Positions 1 to 9,283 of a DNA stretch of 64,000 nucleotides are shown here, piece after piece. Source of the DNA: Symsagittifera roscoffensis (lineage: Eukaryota; Xenacoelomorpha; Acoela; Convolutidae); assembly GCF_963678635.1 (NCBI RefSeq), contig NC_087062.1:79175200-79239199 (forward strand), written 5' to 3'. Each line of letters opens with the position of its first letter. Within the stretch, counting starts at the first letter, position 1. A model generated the notes under the pieces. That model was not told the DNA's origin and ran no database searches. It was given only the letters and a program-made list of their open reading frames with translations. The position numbers and the translations under genes are program-made.

Positions 1-2
1 GC

Positions 3-110
3 GAACCACCAAGACAACCACCAGTGATGGAGGCAAAACCAGCTTTTAGCTCCATTGAGAACTTGCAAAATTCTGAGAACTCAGCTGCTCGACAGCTCTT
101 TGATTTGTAA
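3..110 (+). CDS. 3' end of an unidentified reading frame
   Basis: An open frame enters from the left edge and stops at TAA 108-110. It reads as a proline-rich stretch (PPRQPPVMEAKP) followed by a Ser/Asn/Gln-rich tail ending RQLFDL. Base composition here is less AT-rich than the following kilobase, which suggests real or former coding DNA. It lies outside the proposed left end of the Polinton, so it may be a separate gene or part of a longer element. I do not recognise the family, and 36 codons are too few to decide. Confidence 0.25.
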   Translation, partial: EPPRQPPVMEAKPAFSSIENLQNSENSAARQLFDL

Positions 111-659
111 ATAAATTGGTTATTGTCTTGTGTTTTGTAATTTAATTTCTTTGCATCTAGTAATTTTATTTTAAAGAGATAGGAACAAAGAGATGAGATC
201 ATAGAAAAGTTTGTTACGAAATTCCAAAGGTAAAGTTTTTTTAAAACTTGTTGAAAAACTTTGTCAAAAATGAAACTATTATGCAACTGGTAAATACTTT
301 TATAGAAATTTGTAAGAAAAATGGCAAAAAAATTAAACTAAGTTTTGCAAGAATGTTAAAAATTTTTACATTAATTTTTGCATCATGCGAAAACTTTTAT
401 AATAATTCTGGGGCAGACTTGTTAAAAAAATCAAAGAAATCCTCGCAAATTAAGAAAAGTTTCATTAAATATTTTCGTATTTTAAAGAAAAATGAAAGAA
501 GATTTTCTTGCACTGTTAATAATCAAAGTAATTGAAAGGCTTTGTTTTAATTTTAATCATAAGAAGATTTCTTTTTCTGCATGTATATTGATTAAAAATA
601 TTGGAAAAACAATGTATTAAGATAGGGAATAGCACTCGAAGTCATCAATTAAAAAAAGA
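111..659. other. AT-rich spacer
   Basis: No convincing gene. An open frame at 248-535 is a lysine/asparagine-rich translation of AT-rich DNA. A single outlying copy of the TTTTGCATC motif of the adjacent repeat array lies near 375. Confidence 0.5.
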
Positions 660-664
660 CAATT

Positions 665-920
665 AAATTTTTGCATCTGCATAAGAAAAAAGAAGTTAAA
701 TTTTTGCATTTGTTTTCAAAAAAACCTCGAAAAACTTGCATCTAACGCAAAAATGTTTTGAAAATTTTTGCACACTTGTTAAAAAAACCAAAACAATTTT
801 TGCATCTTGTAAAAACGTTTAATTAAACTTTTGCAAACGTGTTGAGATAATTAAAAGTTGCATATTGCGAAAAACACTGAGTTAGTTTTTGCACACGTGT
901 TGAAAATTACAAATTTATTT
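665..920. repeat. Degenerate ~32-bp tandem array (TTTTTGCA units)
   Basis: The core TTGCA recurs at about 671, 704, 736, 768, 800, 831, 858 and 889, a regular spacing of 27-33 bases. Each core is followed by a variable CATCT/CACACTTGTT-like segment and an A-rich run. The array lies just inside the left edge of the Polinton, where subterminal tandem repeats are common in this class. Related TTTTTGCA/TTTTTGCG words occur near the right edge (about 9016 and 9150), but I could not align the two ends as a clean long inverted repeat. Confidence 0.6.
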
Positions 921-1959
921 GTTGAAAAAACTTTTCATTTTAAATAAAAACAATTTTGACAAGATTTTTATAAACAAATATTCTTTTTTTAATAGAAAAA
1001 ATGATACGCTTACTATTTACAGTACCATAACCATCAATGAAACAACCAACAGTTTTCAACAAATCAGTCTCATACTTTGAGTTTTGAACTTTTCAAGTCC
1101 TTTCCAAAAAAGCTGATCTAAGAGTCTGAGTGGTTTCAAGCTTCTGAGCAGAACTGAGATAATGTCTTTTGATTTTTTTTCGGAGCAGACGTTTTTTTGC
1201 AGCACTGGGTATTTTTTCCGGTATTCTACATTTCAAGTTTCAAGTTGTGTTCGCCTGCTCGTTTCATTTGATTGAAAACTTCACCTCTTGATTAAAATCT
1301 GTATTTGTATAAGTATATATACAGTCAACAATTTGGTAAGTGAAATGATATTTATCTAAACTTTGCAAAATCTGATTGAGCGATGATCCGATTAATACTA
1401 AGTGAAATTTGCAATATTTTACTGGGCAGAATGATGAATGGTTAGAAACACAGTAGTCTTGGGTGACAATAAATTTTTCATAAACGTTTTCTGAGACAGA
1501 TATAAAAAATGATTTTGCATTGTAGTCCGAATAGAAAGTGGGATATGCTTGACACATAGCAGATGCCATCACCGATTACTTGTTAAAATTGTTTTTTATC
1601 TACATTGATTTGCTTATATAGAAGTTCCATCACCTACGCAATGTCCATATTTGGATCATCACCTACTCATTGTTCCATATAAGGTAAAAATACCTTATTT
1701 GGAAGGTACAGTGAGTCGTATACATTTCCTAATTTCTATAAATTTACAAATATCATTACTTTGAAATATCTACTCCTAATCAGTTGGCTCTGAGTCTCAA
1801 ATCAAAAATGTATTCACGAAAAAATATCCTTCCCAACTATATTAAATAACTATATTGAATTTGCTAAGAACCAAAAAACAATTGGGAGATTTTCTTAGTC
1901 CCAAAAAACCCTACAACGGAAGACTTTACCTTGAACCTTGCTTCTAATTGCTAAAGAAA
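921..1959. other. AT-rich stretch without recognisable gene
   Basis: In a full Polinton this side should carry early genes. A minus-strand open frame at 1264-1572 (102 codons) has no recognisable motif and poor composition. A local near-duplicate, CATCACCTACGCAATGTCCATAT then CATCACCTACTCATTGTTCCATAT, occurs at 1629-1681. Confidence 0.4.
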
Positions 1960-1961
1960 AA

Positions 1962-2363
1962 TGAATCGGGACAAATCGAAAAAAAATCCAGCAAGTCTAT
2001 CTTGGTGAAAAAGAAGGGGAAAGGATATCAGCAATCCCGAATACTGTTATTCACGATGCTAAAAACCTTGGACTCGTTCCTGTATTGAAACCCTATTCTG
2101 ACAAAGACACAACCATGGAGCAGGAATTTGCGAACTGTCATGCGGTGTATGACGTAGCAACATACAAGAAGAGAAGGGTGTGTGTCACAATCAAGAAGTA
2201 CAGTGTGAACAAGCCACCCTAAATTCAGATACGATTCTTCACTGCAAAGGAGAACGAAGTCTTGAAGCAAGTTGCCTATGTCAACTATACTTTGAACAAA
2301 TTCAAAGAACTCGCCCAAATCTTGGGTGATTTTATGTTTGTTGAGAACTGTAATTTTCAATAA
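1962..2363 (+). pseudogene. Unidentified coding fragment, second copy at 40.5 kb
   Basis: One frame reads through about 110 codons with a single in-frame TAA. Recognisable blocks are GLVPVLKPYSDKD, YDVATYKKRRVCVTIKKY and FFTAKENEVLKQVAYVNY. A diverged copy lies on the minus strand at 40545-40915, where the same blocks appear as YELATYNMRRACVLVKKY and a FTAKENEVLKQIAYINQ-like end. Conservation of protein blocks between two otherwise unrelated loci says this was a real gene of a mobile element. I do not recognise the family. Its position next to Polinton genes suggests an early Polinton protein, but that is inference. Confidence 0.45.
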
Positions 2364-3281
2364 TTTTGTTGAGTGATGTTATTATAGTAATGTATTTCAA
2401 ATTTTTATCTTCTTAAATCATTTTTTTTAATTTCTTTGAGCTGAGCAGTATGAGTTGGGACCTTGATTTTTCCAAAAATCATGTTTTAAAGCTTCAAAAT
2501 AAGTTACGAGTTTTTCATATCGTCTTACAAGAAAAGTCCCAGAAACTTTCTCTAACAGTTTTGGAATCTCAAATTTTACCAAAACTGCTGATTTGGATAC
2601 AGAATCACAAATTTCTCAATTTGAGTGGAGATTGCATTATGGAAGACGAAAAGTATTTCTAAGTTATCGTTCAGATATAAAAAAAATAGATCGTATAGAG
2701 TATCGTAGAAAAGGAAACACCTGGAAAAAAAACCAAAAATTTCAGTTGGAAAAATAAGAGTATGATAAACTGGTTGATTTTATCCCCTCGGTGTTTTCTT
2801 ATGTAGAAATATTCAAAAAAAATTAAATCATTATTGACGAATGCACTGTAGAAAATGTACGTTCAGAAACTGAAAGAAACTCTCAGAAATTTTGATTTGA
2901 TTAAGCATGACTTTTCATCAAATACAAAAAAATATATAACTTTCTTTGTACCTGTATTGTTTTGGACCCAAACATAAATTCGAAAAAAATGGATCAAAAA
3001 TTTTTTTGGGGGGTTTAATTGGATACGGAAACTCTTGTATGTATTACCTTTTTGCAAATTCAAAAATTTTCAGACTTAATGCAATTGGATCTGTGAAGTC
3101 TAGTACTTATAAGGGACCTGGTTATTGTTATGTTTTACCTATATTTCCAAGTTCGTGTTTTCTTGGTCACGTGACTGGGTTGTTCTTCTCTTTATATGTT
3201 GAAATTTTTGCTTCATCAGCATATGCATTGTTCGATTGTTAGTTATTTTAATTAAAATTTTCAGCGAAAACAGTTTCCATA
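2364..3281 (+). other. Degenerate coding-like stretch, unassigned
   Basis: An open frame at 2450-2662 (70 codons, beginning MSWDLDFSKN) and short in-frame patches after it (for example DKLVDFIPSVFSYVEIF near 2765-2815 and IIIDECTVENVRSETERN near 2835-2880) look like remains of Polinton genes, but no family can be named. The rest is AT-rich. Confidence 0.3.
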
Positions 3282-3746
3282 ATGAGTCTAGTTGTTTTGG
3301 ATATTGAGTGCATTGGAAATAAAATAGTTAAAGAGTTAAGAGTTTATCAACATGGACAAACTGTGGAATTTTCCTTTCTTCTTCCCAAAAAAATCAAAGC
3401 TCTATCTCAGTCTGCTTGTTGTACGAAGCATCTTCTTGGAATCAATTGGAACAGTGGCAATGAAAAGTGTACTGAGCTTGAAAAAATTTTGAAAAAATTA
3501 AAAGCTCCAGAAACGGAGTTTTTGCAAAAGATTATGAAAAGTGTAACATTCTGTCAATTATTTTTGAAACAAAAATTACAAACTTGGATAACTACGCATG
3601 TCCAAAAGTTCAGATTTTGATTTTCAAAGATGAAGCATATGATTGAAGGTGTATCAACTACCCATTTTGTCATGCAAACACTTTTCACTGTGCAGAAAGA
3701 AAAGCCTTTGCATATGGAACATGGACTCGATGTTTTTTTAAATAAA
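3282..3746 (+). pseudogene. Polinton-type exonuclease-like protein (broken)
   Basis: The frame starts MSLVVLDIECIGNKIV, which resembles the first DEDD-type exonuclease motif (hydrophobic strand then D-x-E). It runs to a stop at 3620. The ancestral frame continues in a different phase from about 3575, after a frameshift, through DNYACPKVQ, an in-frame TGA, and a cysteine/histidine-rich end (RCINYPFCHANTFHCAERKAFAYGTW region) to TAA near 3744. Proteins of this type accompany the packaging ATPase in animal Polintons. The nuclease assignment rests only on the N-terminal motif. The frameshift, the TGA and the loss of about 30 codons around the junction make it non-functional. Confidence 0.55.
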
Positions 3747-3846
3747 TTGTAAATCATCTAAATAATTTTGTTTTATCGTGTTTTTGAAATTTAATTGTTA
3801 ATCATTATCAATTTTATCATTCCAAACTTAGGAAACTTTGTTTTTC
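3747..3846. other. Short intergenic spacer
   Basis: AT-rich spacer between the exonuclease-like and ATPase pseudogenes. No signal recognised. Confidence 0.4.
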
Positions 3847-4886
3847 ATGAGGAGAATCATGAACGAAAATCATGGAAGTTTTTTGGACGTACGTGTAATA
3901 GATCTCTTTAAATTTTAATGTGCCAATTTTTGGACATAGTTTTAAAACTAGCATGTGCAATCGTGCGAAAAATGTTATCCACTACATTTGAAGAAACAAC
4001 AGTTTGGGTAGCAATTTGAAAAAGTACAGTCGGTTATATTTTACCTTCTCCAAAGCTACGAATAAAATAATTTCTACCAAAGAACGAGTTTTTATTTCGC
4101 TATTTGGACCGAGTGGATCTGGAAAACCGCATCTTATTTTTGAGAGGTTAAAAATCGGTATATTTCAACCAAAATTTTTTTTTGTCAACATTATCAATCT
4201 CTTTATGGAAAAATGCAAGGAGTTGACTTTGAACTGATTGAAAACCTTCCCAATAATGGAACAAAATACTTGTTAATATTTGATGACTCTTGTGAAGAAA
4301 TTTCAAATTCTAAGCAGTTTGTAAAAATTGCTACTGTTGGAAGACACAGGGCTCTGAATACCATTTATATTAAGCATAACTTGTTTCATCAAAGCAAATT
4401 GGGAAGAGATGTCGAGTTACAATAAACACATATAGTCTTATTCAAGTCGCCGAGATATTTTATACAAATCAAAACACTAAGTCAACAACTAGGTTTAGAA
4501 TCACAATTAAAAGAGTGGTATCAAGATGCAACATTTATTCCTTATGGTCATTTACTGATTGATTTAACTCCAAAAACAGTTGATTCGCTAAGATATTGCA
4601 CAAACAGTGGTTGAGTTCCATCAAAATTTTATATACCAGCAGGAACAGAAACAAAGTTTATGGACGATGAGCATCAATACGTCTCTTTACTCCCAATATT
4701 TCAAACATTTTCCCAAAAACTTCAAAAACAATTCATCCTCCATTGTCCAAAAAATTTCATTCAATTCCTCAGCGAATGTCTAGTAAACTTGCGACGAGGC
4801 GAGCTAAAGGATCTTCGAAAAGTAGACGTAGTAAATTATCGAAGAGAAATATCAGAACTCACACGAAGAAGAACTTCATTGCATAA
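3847..4886 (+). pseudogene. Polinton packaging ATPase (FtsK/HerA-like), inactivated
   Basis: Blocks of the viral genome-packaging ATPase are spread over all three frames. ENHGSFLDVRVIDLF near the start is followed by a Walker A region reading FGPSGSGKPHLIFE at about 4101-4142, a Walker B-like KYLLIFDDSCEE near 4266-4300, the sensor-like VGRHRALNTIYIKHNLFHQS to 4395, and a C-terminal Ser/Arg/Lys-rich tail in a further frame ending at TAA 4884-4886. In a working P-loop the Lys is followed by Ser or Thr. Here it is Pro, so nucleotide binding should be lost even before counting the frameshifts and an internal deletion between the Walker motifs. In Polintons this enzyme would pump DNA into capsids. 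Family assignment is firm, boundaries approximate. Confidence 0.75.
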
Positions 4887-4968
4887 GAAGAGAACTATTT
4901 TAAGCTCGCCAAAAGGCATACAATTAATATCTGTTATCACTCATTTTGTCATTAAACGATTGACATAG
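4660..4968 (+). CDS. Small basic Polinton protein overlapping the ATPase tail
   Basis: An intact 102-codon frame. Its C-terminal two thirds (FILHCPKNFIQFLSECLVNL, then a KYR-like NYRREISELTRRRTSLHKKR block and a SSPKGIQLISVITHFV end) matches the pattern of the short conserved protein found next to packaging genes in many animal Polintons, in which a helix with C-E-C/L-x-N-L is followed by a basic segment and a hydrophobic glycine-containing end. The true start is probably near 4714, because the first 18 residues belong to the ATPase frame. The same DNA is open in another phase for the ATPase tail, so the two proteins overlapped. The function of this small protein is not established, and a DNA-condensing core role is only a guess. 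Confidence 0.5.
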   Translation: MDDEHQYVSLLPIFQTFSQKLQKQFILHCPKNFIQFLSECLVNLRRGELKDLRKVDVVNYRREISELTRRRTSLHKKRTILSSPKGIQLISVITHFVIKRLT

Positions 4969-4973
4969 TATCG

Positions 4974-5375
4974 ATGAGTGTGTTCGAATTCCTTACTCAA
5001 TTTATCAATCACAAAGTACACTTCCAAAAAAAAATTGTAAAAAAGCAAGAAAAAGAGAAGATTGTACCAAAAGATTTTGATTCCATTTACAGTGCTCTAT
5101 ATGCAAAGTTGGAAACGAGTAACAATGAACCCCTCTTTGATTTAATTTTGAATTCTCCTAGAATTAGACTAAGTCAGTCACAAAATATCATATTAGATAT
5201 TCGAGACACAAAAGAATCAATTGCAGACTTTGTGTGTGTACTAAAGCGAAAAAATATCGACTTTCCCGATATTTACTTTACCATTTTGAAAGCAACTCAA
5301 ATTCCACCTAAACTTGTTATCAACAAGAATGCCAAAGCGAAAGACAGAGGAACTTGGATCTCTTTAAAACACTGA
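4974..5375 (+). CDS. Polinton protein of unknown function
   Basis: An uninterrupted 133-codon frame beginning MSVFEFLTQFINHKVHF. It is rich in Lys and Glu in the first third and ends FPDIYFTILKATQIPPKL, then VINKNAKAKDRGTWISLK. It lies 5 bases after the preceding small protein and immediately before the integrase, in the same orientation, as expected for a compact Polinton gene block. The C-terminal Asn-Ala-Lys-x-K-x-Arg-Gly-x-Trp signature looks conserved and might be a nucleic-acid-binding tail, but I cannot assign the family. Confidence 0.45.
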   Translation: MSVFEFLTQFINHKVHFQKKIVKKQEKEKIVPKDFDSIYSALYAKLETSNNEPLFDLILNSPRIRLSQSQNIILDIRDTKESIADFVCVLKRKNIDFPDIYFTILKATQIPPKLVINKNAKAKDRGTWISLKH

Positions 5376-5382
5376 AAAGGTA

Positions 5383-6185
5383 AGTCTGAACAGATTGTAT
5401 TATAGGAGTAGAGCTGCGTACGGTTCTGTGCGAAACTTGAGTAAAGCAAGCGGATTGTCAAAAACGAAAGTAGAACAATTTTTACAAACCAAGACATCGT
5501 ATACAAAATTTGGTCCCCCAATCAGACGTTTCCGAAGGCTTCAAGCATTTTCAAAATTTATACATGAAATTTGGTGTATGGATTTGTCATTGTGACAAGC
5601 TAATGAATCAAAACAAGGGAGTCAAATACTTATTGGTTGCTGTTGATGTTTTTTCGCGATTTGTCAGAGTTCAAACAATGAAAACTAAACATGCCAAAGA
5701 CACTTTGCAAGCTTTCAAAAGATATGCAAGGAAAAAACATTGAAGTTTACCCGACAATGAGTGAACAAAAGCTGCATTTGCAGAGAGCCATTCAATCCTT
5801 AAAACACAATATCTATCGCTACATAGAAGATCATGGTGAATAATTCATTCAAAACTTGCCGCAATCTGTGTCTACAATGAACTGTCGCATCAATAGATCT
5901 ATTGGGAAATCACCTAGAGATGTCAAGAATACTGATTTCCTCTCAGTTCTGGACAATAAACCTCTAACAAGGTATAAGAAACTAAAATTCAAAGTTGGAG
6001 ACAGAGTGAGAATTTCAAAGAATCATATTCCGTTCCGAAAAAGATACAAACCACAATTTACAGATGAAATTTTCGAAATTTCGGCAATACTTACAAAAAG
6101 CCTCCTACATACATCATCAGAGATCTTGACAAAGAAAAAATTCTGTGAAAATTTTAAGAAAAAGAGCTGAGAAAATGTTCTGATT
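5383..6185 (+). pseudogene. Polinton integrase (DDE, retroviral type) with core deletion
   Basis: The order of blocks is an N-terminal helical region (YRSRAAYGSVRNLSKASGLSK, 5395-5460), the start of the catalytic core (IHEIWCMDLSL, then a frameshift to NKGVKYLLVAVDVFSRFVRV with the first catalytic Asp, 5555-5670), the end of the core (IEVYPTMSEQK, QRAIQSLKHNIYRYIEDHGE, 5740-5840), and a C-terminal chromo/SH3-like part (KFKVGDRVRISKNHIPFRK near 5989-6045). The segment that should carry the second Asp, between RYARKK and NIEVYP near 5735, is deleted, and the third catalytic region is altered. Stops occur near 5841 and 6144. The enzyme would insert the element. This copy cannot be active. Confidence 0.85.
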
Positions 6186-6337
6186 AAAAGTAAATCATTT
6201 TTTAAACTAAAATTTCTATCGATCAGTTGTTATGGATATTTACTATTGATTTGGTTTCTAACACTTCTTTTAATTGTTATCCGAATAGTAGTTTTATTTC
6301 TTTTACAAACTTTTTACCCGAGCAAAAACATTTGAAA
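6186..6337. other. Intergenic spacer in the Polinton
   Basis: AT-rich, no signal recognised. Confidence 0.4.
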
Positions 6338-6770
6338 TGAGAATGGAAGGTTGCGATTTCAGAAAAAGCATACCCTCCTTTGTACCAAAATGTTACAGAT
6401 GGAAAATTTACATTCGTAGATGGTAGAGAAAGTTCTGAAGAGAAAAGAAAGATTGTACTTATGAACATTGAACCAGGATTGTATCCAAGTTTTGTTGATA
6501 TAGTTGTAGCCATGAACAACAAAATTCGAGAACGTCTAGGTGCTCAAGCTTTAAAATATAACGGAATCTATGTAACAGGTTGCTGTTCATTTACCTGAGA
6601 ATCAATCAGTGTTTATAATTCAGAGTGTTTATAATTCAGAACTAAGAAATAGTACAGGCGAATTCAGAGTGTTTATAATTCAGAACTAAGAAATAGTACA
6701 GGCGAAAAACTCCTTATGTGTCCGTAGGAAACACCCGAGTTGTTCTCTTGTTTCGCAAGATTTCGAATAA
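6338..6770 (+). pseudogene. Putative Polinton minor capsid (penton-like) protein, internally deleted
   Basis: The N-terminal block LYQNVTDGKFTFVDGRESSE followed by IEPGLYPSFVDIVVAMNNKI and GAQALKYNGIYV is intact at 6371-6570. After a frameshift the DNA reads HLPENQSVFIIQS and then jumps to ELRNSTGE and YVSVGNTRVVLLFRK near 6690-6766, so most of the C-terminal half is missing. A perfect 44-bp tandem duplication sits exactly at this junction. Position between integrase and the Arg-rich protein/major capsid pair agrees with the minor capsid of animal Polintons. The jelly-roll assignment is from gene order and remembered family patterns, not demonstrated here. Confidence 0.5.
6617..6704. repeat. 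Perfect 44-bp tandem duplication
   Basis: 6617-6660 and 6661-6704 are identical (unit starts AATTCAGAGTG and ends AGTACAGGCG). It disrupts the minor-capsid-like pseudogene and lies at its deletion junction. Confidence 0.9.
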
Positions 6771-6794
6771 TCATTTTTGATTTAAACATACGAA

Positions 6795-7172
6795 ATGGTT
6801 CCTCAAAACTCAGCAAATTTCCCTACTTTTCGAGGACATGCAAGACAACGTGGAAGAGGTTTTGGAGCTCTTGTACAAACTCTTGCGAGAACTGCAATCC
6901 CTTTCATTTAAAAAAAATATATAGCTCAAGCTTTGAAAATAATCGGAGCAGATTTGTTTAAAATCGCTGCTCCAGAGATTGGAAAAGTGGTTAGTGGACG
7001 TTAAAAACTCAAAAAATTTGCAAAAGATGTGGGAACAAAACAGTTCGGAAACAATTGGGAGGTGCAAAAAAAGAAATATTAGCGTAGAACTTGTAGAACC
7101 AGATCCATTTCTCGAAAAAGTAGATCGAAAAACATTCGCTCTCGCAAAGACATTTTTGACAATATAAAGTGA
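6795..7172 (+). pseudogene. Small Arg/Gly-rich Polinton protein (core-like), frameshifted
   Basis: ATG at 6795 opens MVPQNSANFPTFRGHARQRG followed by RGFGALVQTLARTAIPFI. The frame then shifts through a poly-A run near 6911, continues as ALKIIGADLFKIAAPEIGKVVSG, and ends in a very basic segment RTRSISRKSRSKNIRSRKD with TGA at 7170-7172. A short basic protein rich in Arg, Gly and Ser upstream of the major capsid is typical of animal Polintons and would suit DNA condensation or capsid maturation, but that role is inference. Stops at about 6912 and 7004 and the poly-A shift make it a pseudogene. Confidence 0.55.
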
Positions 7173-8100
7173 GTGTGAACCAAAGTCATTTTCGGTACGA
7201 GGCTTTTACAAATTCTTCATTGGAGATTTTTGATAAAATCCCAATCTTAGAAACAATTATGTCATCTTACACACAAAAAGTATTCCCCAGTACTTCGCTG
7301 GATGAAAGCAGTATTGAGTTTGAATTTGAAACGGATCGTAATCTCTACTTGGATATGCGTGATAACTACCATAGCTCAAAGCTTCAACTATTCAAAGGAA
7401 GATTGTTTGATGCTTTCAAAAAAGAAAAAGCAGAACATAAAGCTAAATCGGAGGAAGATTCAGATGAGGAACCACAACCTGACTTAATTTATGTAAACAA
7501 TGTATTACATTTTCTATTCTCCAACTGTGAAGTCTATTTTAACAACACAATGGTTTACATTGCCAATGGATTATATCCTCATAAGGCACAAATATGGAAC
7601 GAATTCAACTCGTCAGCAGTGAGGAACCACAACCTGACTTAATTTATGTAAACAATGTATTACATTTTCTATTCTCCAACTGTGAAGTATATTTTAACAA
7701 CACAATGGTTTACATTGCCAATGGATTATATCCTCATAAGGCACAAATATCGAACGAATTCAACTCGTCAGCAGTGAGTAATAAAGGAAGACTTGCTTGT
7801 CATGGATACAGTTTTGAAGAATAGCCTGATGCATTTGATATGCATCCATTCACTGATAGAGCAAACTCCTTGGGGACAGGGATAATTTTTTCACTCTATG
7901 GGAGGCTCGCCATTGATTTTTTTACTTGCAAAAAATTGTTGCTACCAAATACCAAAATTCGAATTAAACTTACTCGAGCTAGACCCTATTTTTACATGCT
8001 ATCTGATAATCTAGATTAGAAATGTTTTTCCAGTTTCCCTTGGAGCAAGTAACGGAAGGGAGAAAGACTATCAAACATTCAAATCGACAAATTCTGAGCT
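7169..8100 (+). pseudogene. Polinton major capsid protein (double jelly roll), broken
   Basis: The first frame (first ATG at 7260, MSSYTQKVFPSTSLDESS) runs through YLDMRDNYHSSKLQLFKGRL and an acidic linker to the diagnostic block FSNCEVYFNNTMVYIANGLY PHKAQ. A 155-bp tandem duplication of this block shifts the frame. The second copy continues to SNKGRLACHGYSFEE, a stop, then MHPFTDRANSLGTG and FSLYGRLAIDFFTCKKLLLP to ARPYFYMLSDN near 8017. The central half is deleted, because the next recognisable block is FFQFPLEQVTE from the C-terminus at about 8027. The remnant is roughly 270 of an expected 450-600 residues. Family identity is secure from the CEVY..N...Y.ANGLYPHK and LYGRLA motifs. Confidence 0.85.
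7466..7775. repeat. 155-bp tandem duplication in the capsid pseudogene
   Basis: 7466-7620 and 7621-7775 differ at only about two positions. Because 155 is not a multiple of three, the duplication breaks the capsid frame. Confidence 0.95.
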
Positions 8101-8328
8101 GTCGCTAAAAATGTTTAACTTTTTTTTAGTTTTGCGGTTCCCTCAAAAATGTTGTAACTTTTGAAGGACTTTTCATTGTTAATGTCTCTGTAATATGTAT
8201 TTTTTTTTTCAGACCTTAATCTTCAGACAAAGCAGATAATGAACGCTGTTTAATCAAAAACCCACGAAATTTCTTCAACCTAGACTGTAAACCAGTGTTC
8301 AATAACCTTTGTCCAGTTCACAAGTTTT

Positions 8329-8766
8329 GTGTATGGGACTTTGTTGATTCAATACCTAAAGGCGCGTAAGTCAGTAACTCTAGGTTTTTTTCACCCTAAA
8401 TTACAATATCAAACTATCTATTTCTTTGTTTTAGATGTAAATCAGGTAACAATTGCAAAGATGGATAATTTTTCACTTCTGCAATTTTTTGAAAGAATTC
8501 CTGAACTCAGGTTCAAGTTCATGGGATCTTACCCCTCTGATAAACTACCTCAACTAACACAATACTCTTTCGCAATTGCAAAATACTCTTTTGCAATTTT
8601 ACAAAAAAGGTATCGGCGAATGGTTCCCAGAAAACTACAAAAAACTGATAATTTGTGTGGATTTTACGCAATTTATTCAGCATTTCTTCTTTTTAAGTTC
8701 TACCAAATAAACTTGAATAAAATTCATGATGTGCAGGTTTCGAATTTTATAAGTAATTTTATGTAA
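8329..8766 (+). pseudogene. Polinton adenovirus-type cysteine protease with internal deletion
   Basis: The core starts at MDNFSLLQFFERIPELRFKF (8462) and ends with the signature DNLCGFYAIYSAFLLFKFYQ, containing the catalytic Cys in the D-N-x-C-G-F-Y context (about 8648-8705), and a FISNFM terminus. Between QYSFAIAKYSFAI and LQKRYRRMVP, near 8600, the part that should hold the catalytic His and the acidic partner is missing. A short local repeat (CAATACTCTTTCGCAATT / AAATACTCTTTTGCAATT, 8559-8600) marks the break. In Polintons this protease processes capsid proteins. The frame is open, but the enzyme cannot work. The upstream 44 codons from 8329 are probably not part of the original protein. 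Confidence 0.8.
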
Positions 8767-9280
8767 ATGTTTCTTTTTTTATTTGTAAGTGTAAAAAGTT
8801 GTAGTAAATTTACTATACGATGCAGTGATTTATATACTTTCCTTGTAATTTAATTTTAATTTTCTCAAAATTTTGACTTTTTGCCAAGTTTCAGTAGGTT
8901 TCAGCATAGATTCATGTAGATAAAACATAAGAAAATTCAATAAAACAGGTCGAATTACAGCAAATCCTATCGTGTTTTAAAGTTTTTTTTGAAAAACTTT
9001 CAATTTTGTGACAAAAACTCCAAGTTTTTGCACAAAAACTCTTACCATTGACTTACCATGTACCAAAAAACTAAAGACATAACCTTAATTCAACAACCCA
9101 CACGTAATTAATCAGTAATCATTGCTAATTAGATAACGCGCGCCAAAATTTTTGCGAAAAAAATAGACATTTCCACGCAAAAACTAAAAAAAAAATTCTT
9201 TTTTCTTACCAATTTCTTACCATCACACAAACCATGAAAACTTGCCATCGGTATTCCCTATGATAACACATTGTAAATTC
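8767..9280. other. Polinton right-hand subterminal region
   Basis: No gene. Contains AT-rich DNA with several TTTTTGCA/TTTTTGCG words similar to the left-end array. Confidence 0.4.
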
Positions 9281-9283
9281 TAT

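Noticed and set aside
248-535. 95-codon plus-strand open frame
   Set aside because: Lys/Asn/Phe-rich translation of AT-rich DNA, no motif, no codon-like composition.
1000-3280. Polinton family-B DNA polymerase
   Set aside because: Searched for DTDS- and YGG-type motifs in all phases by eye; none was found.
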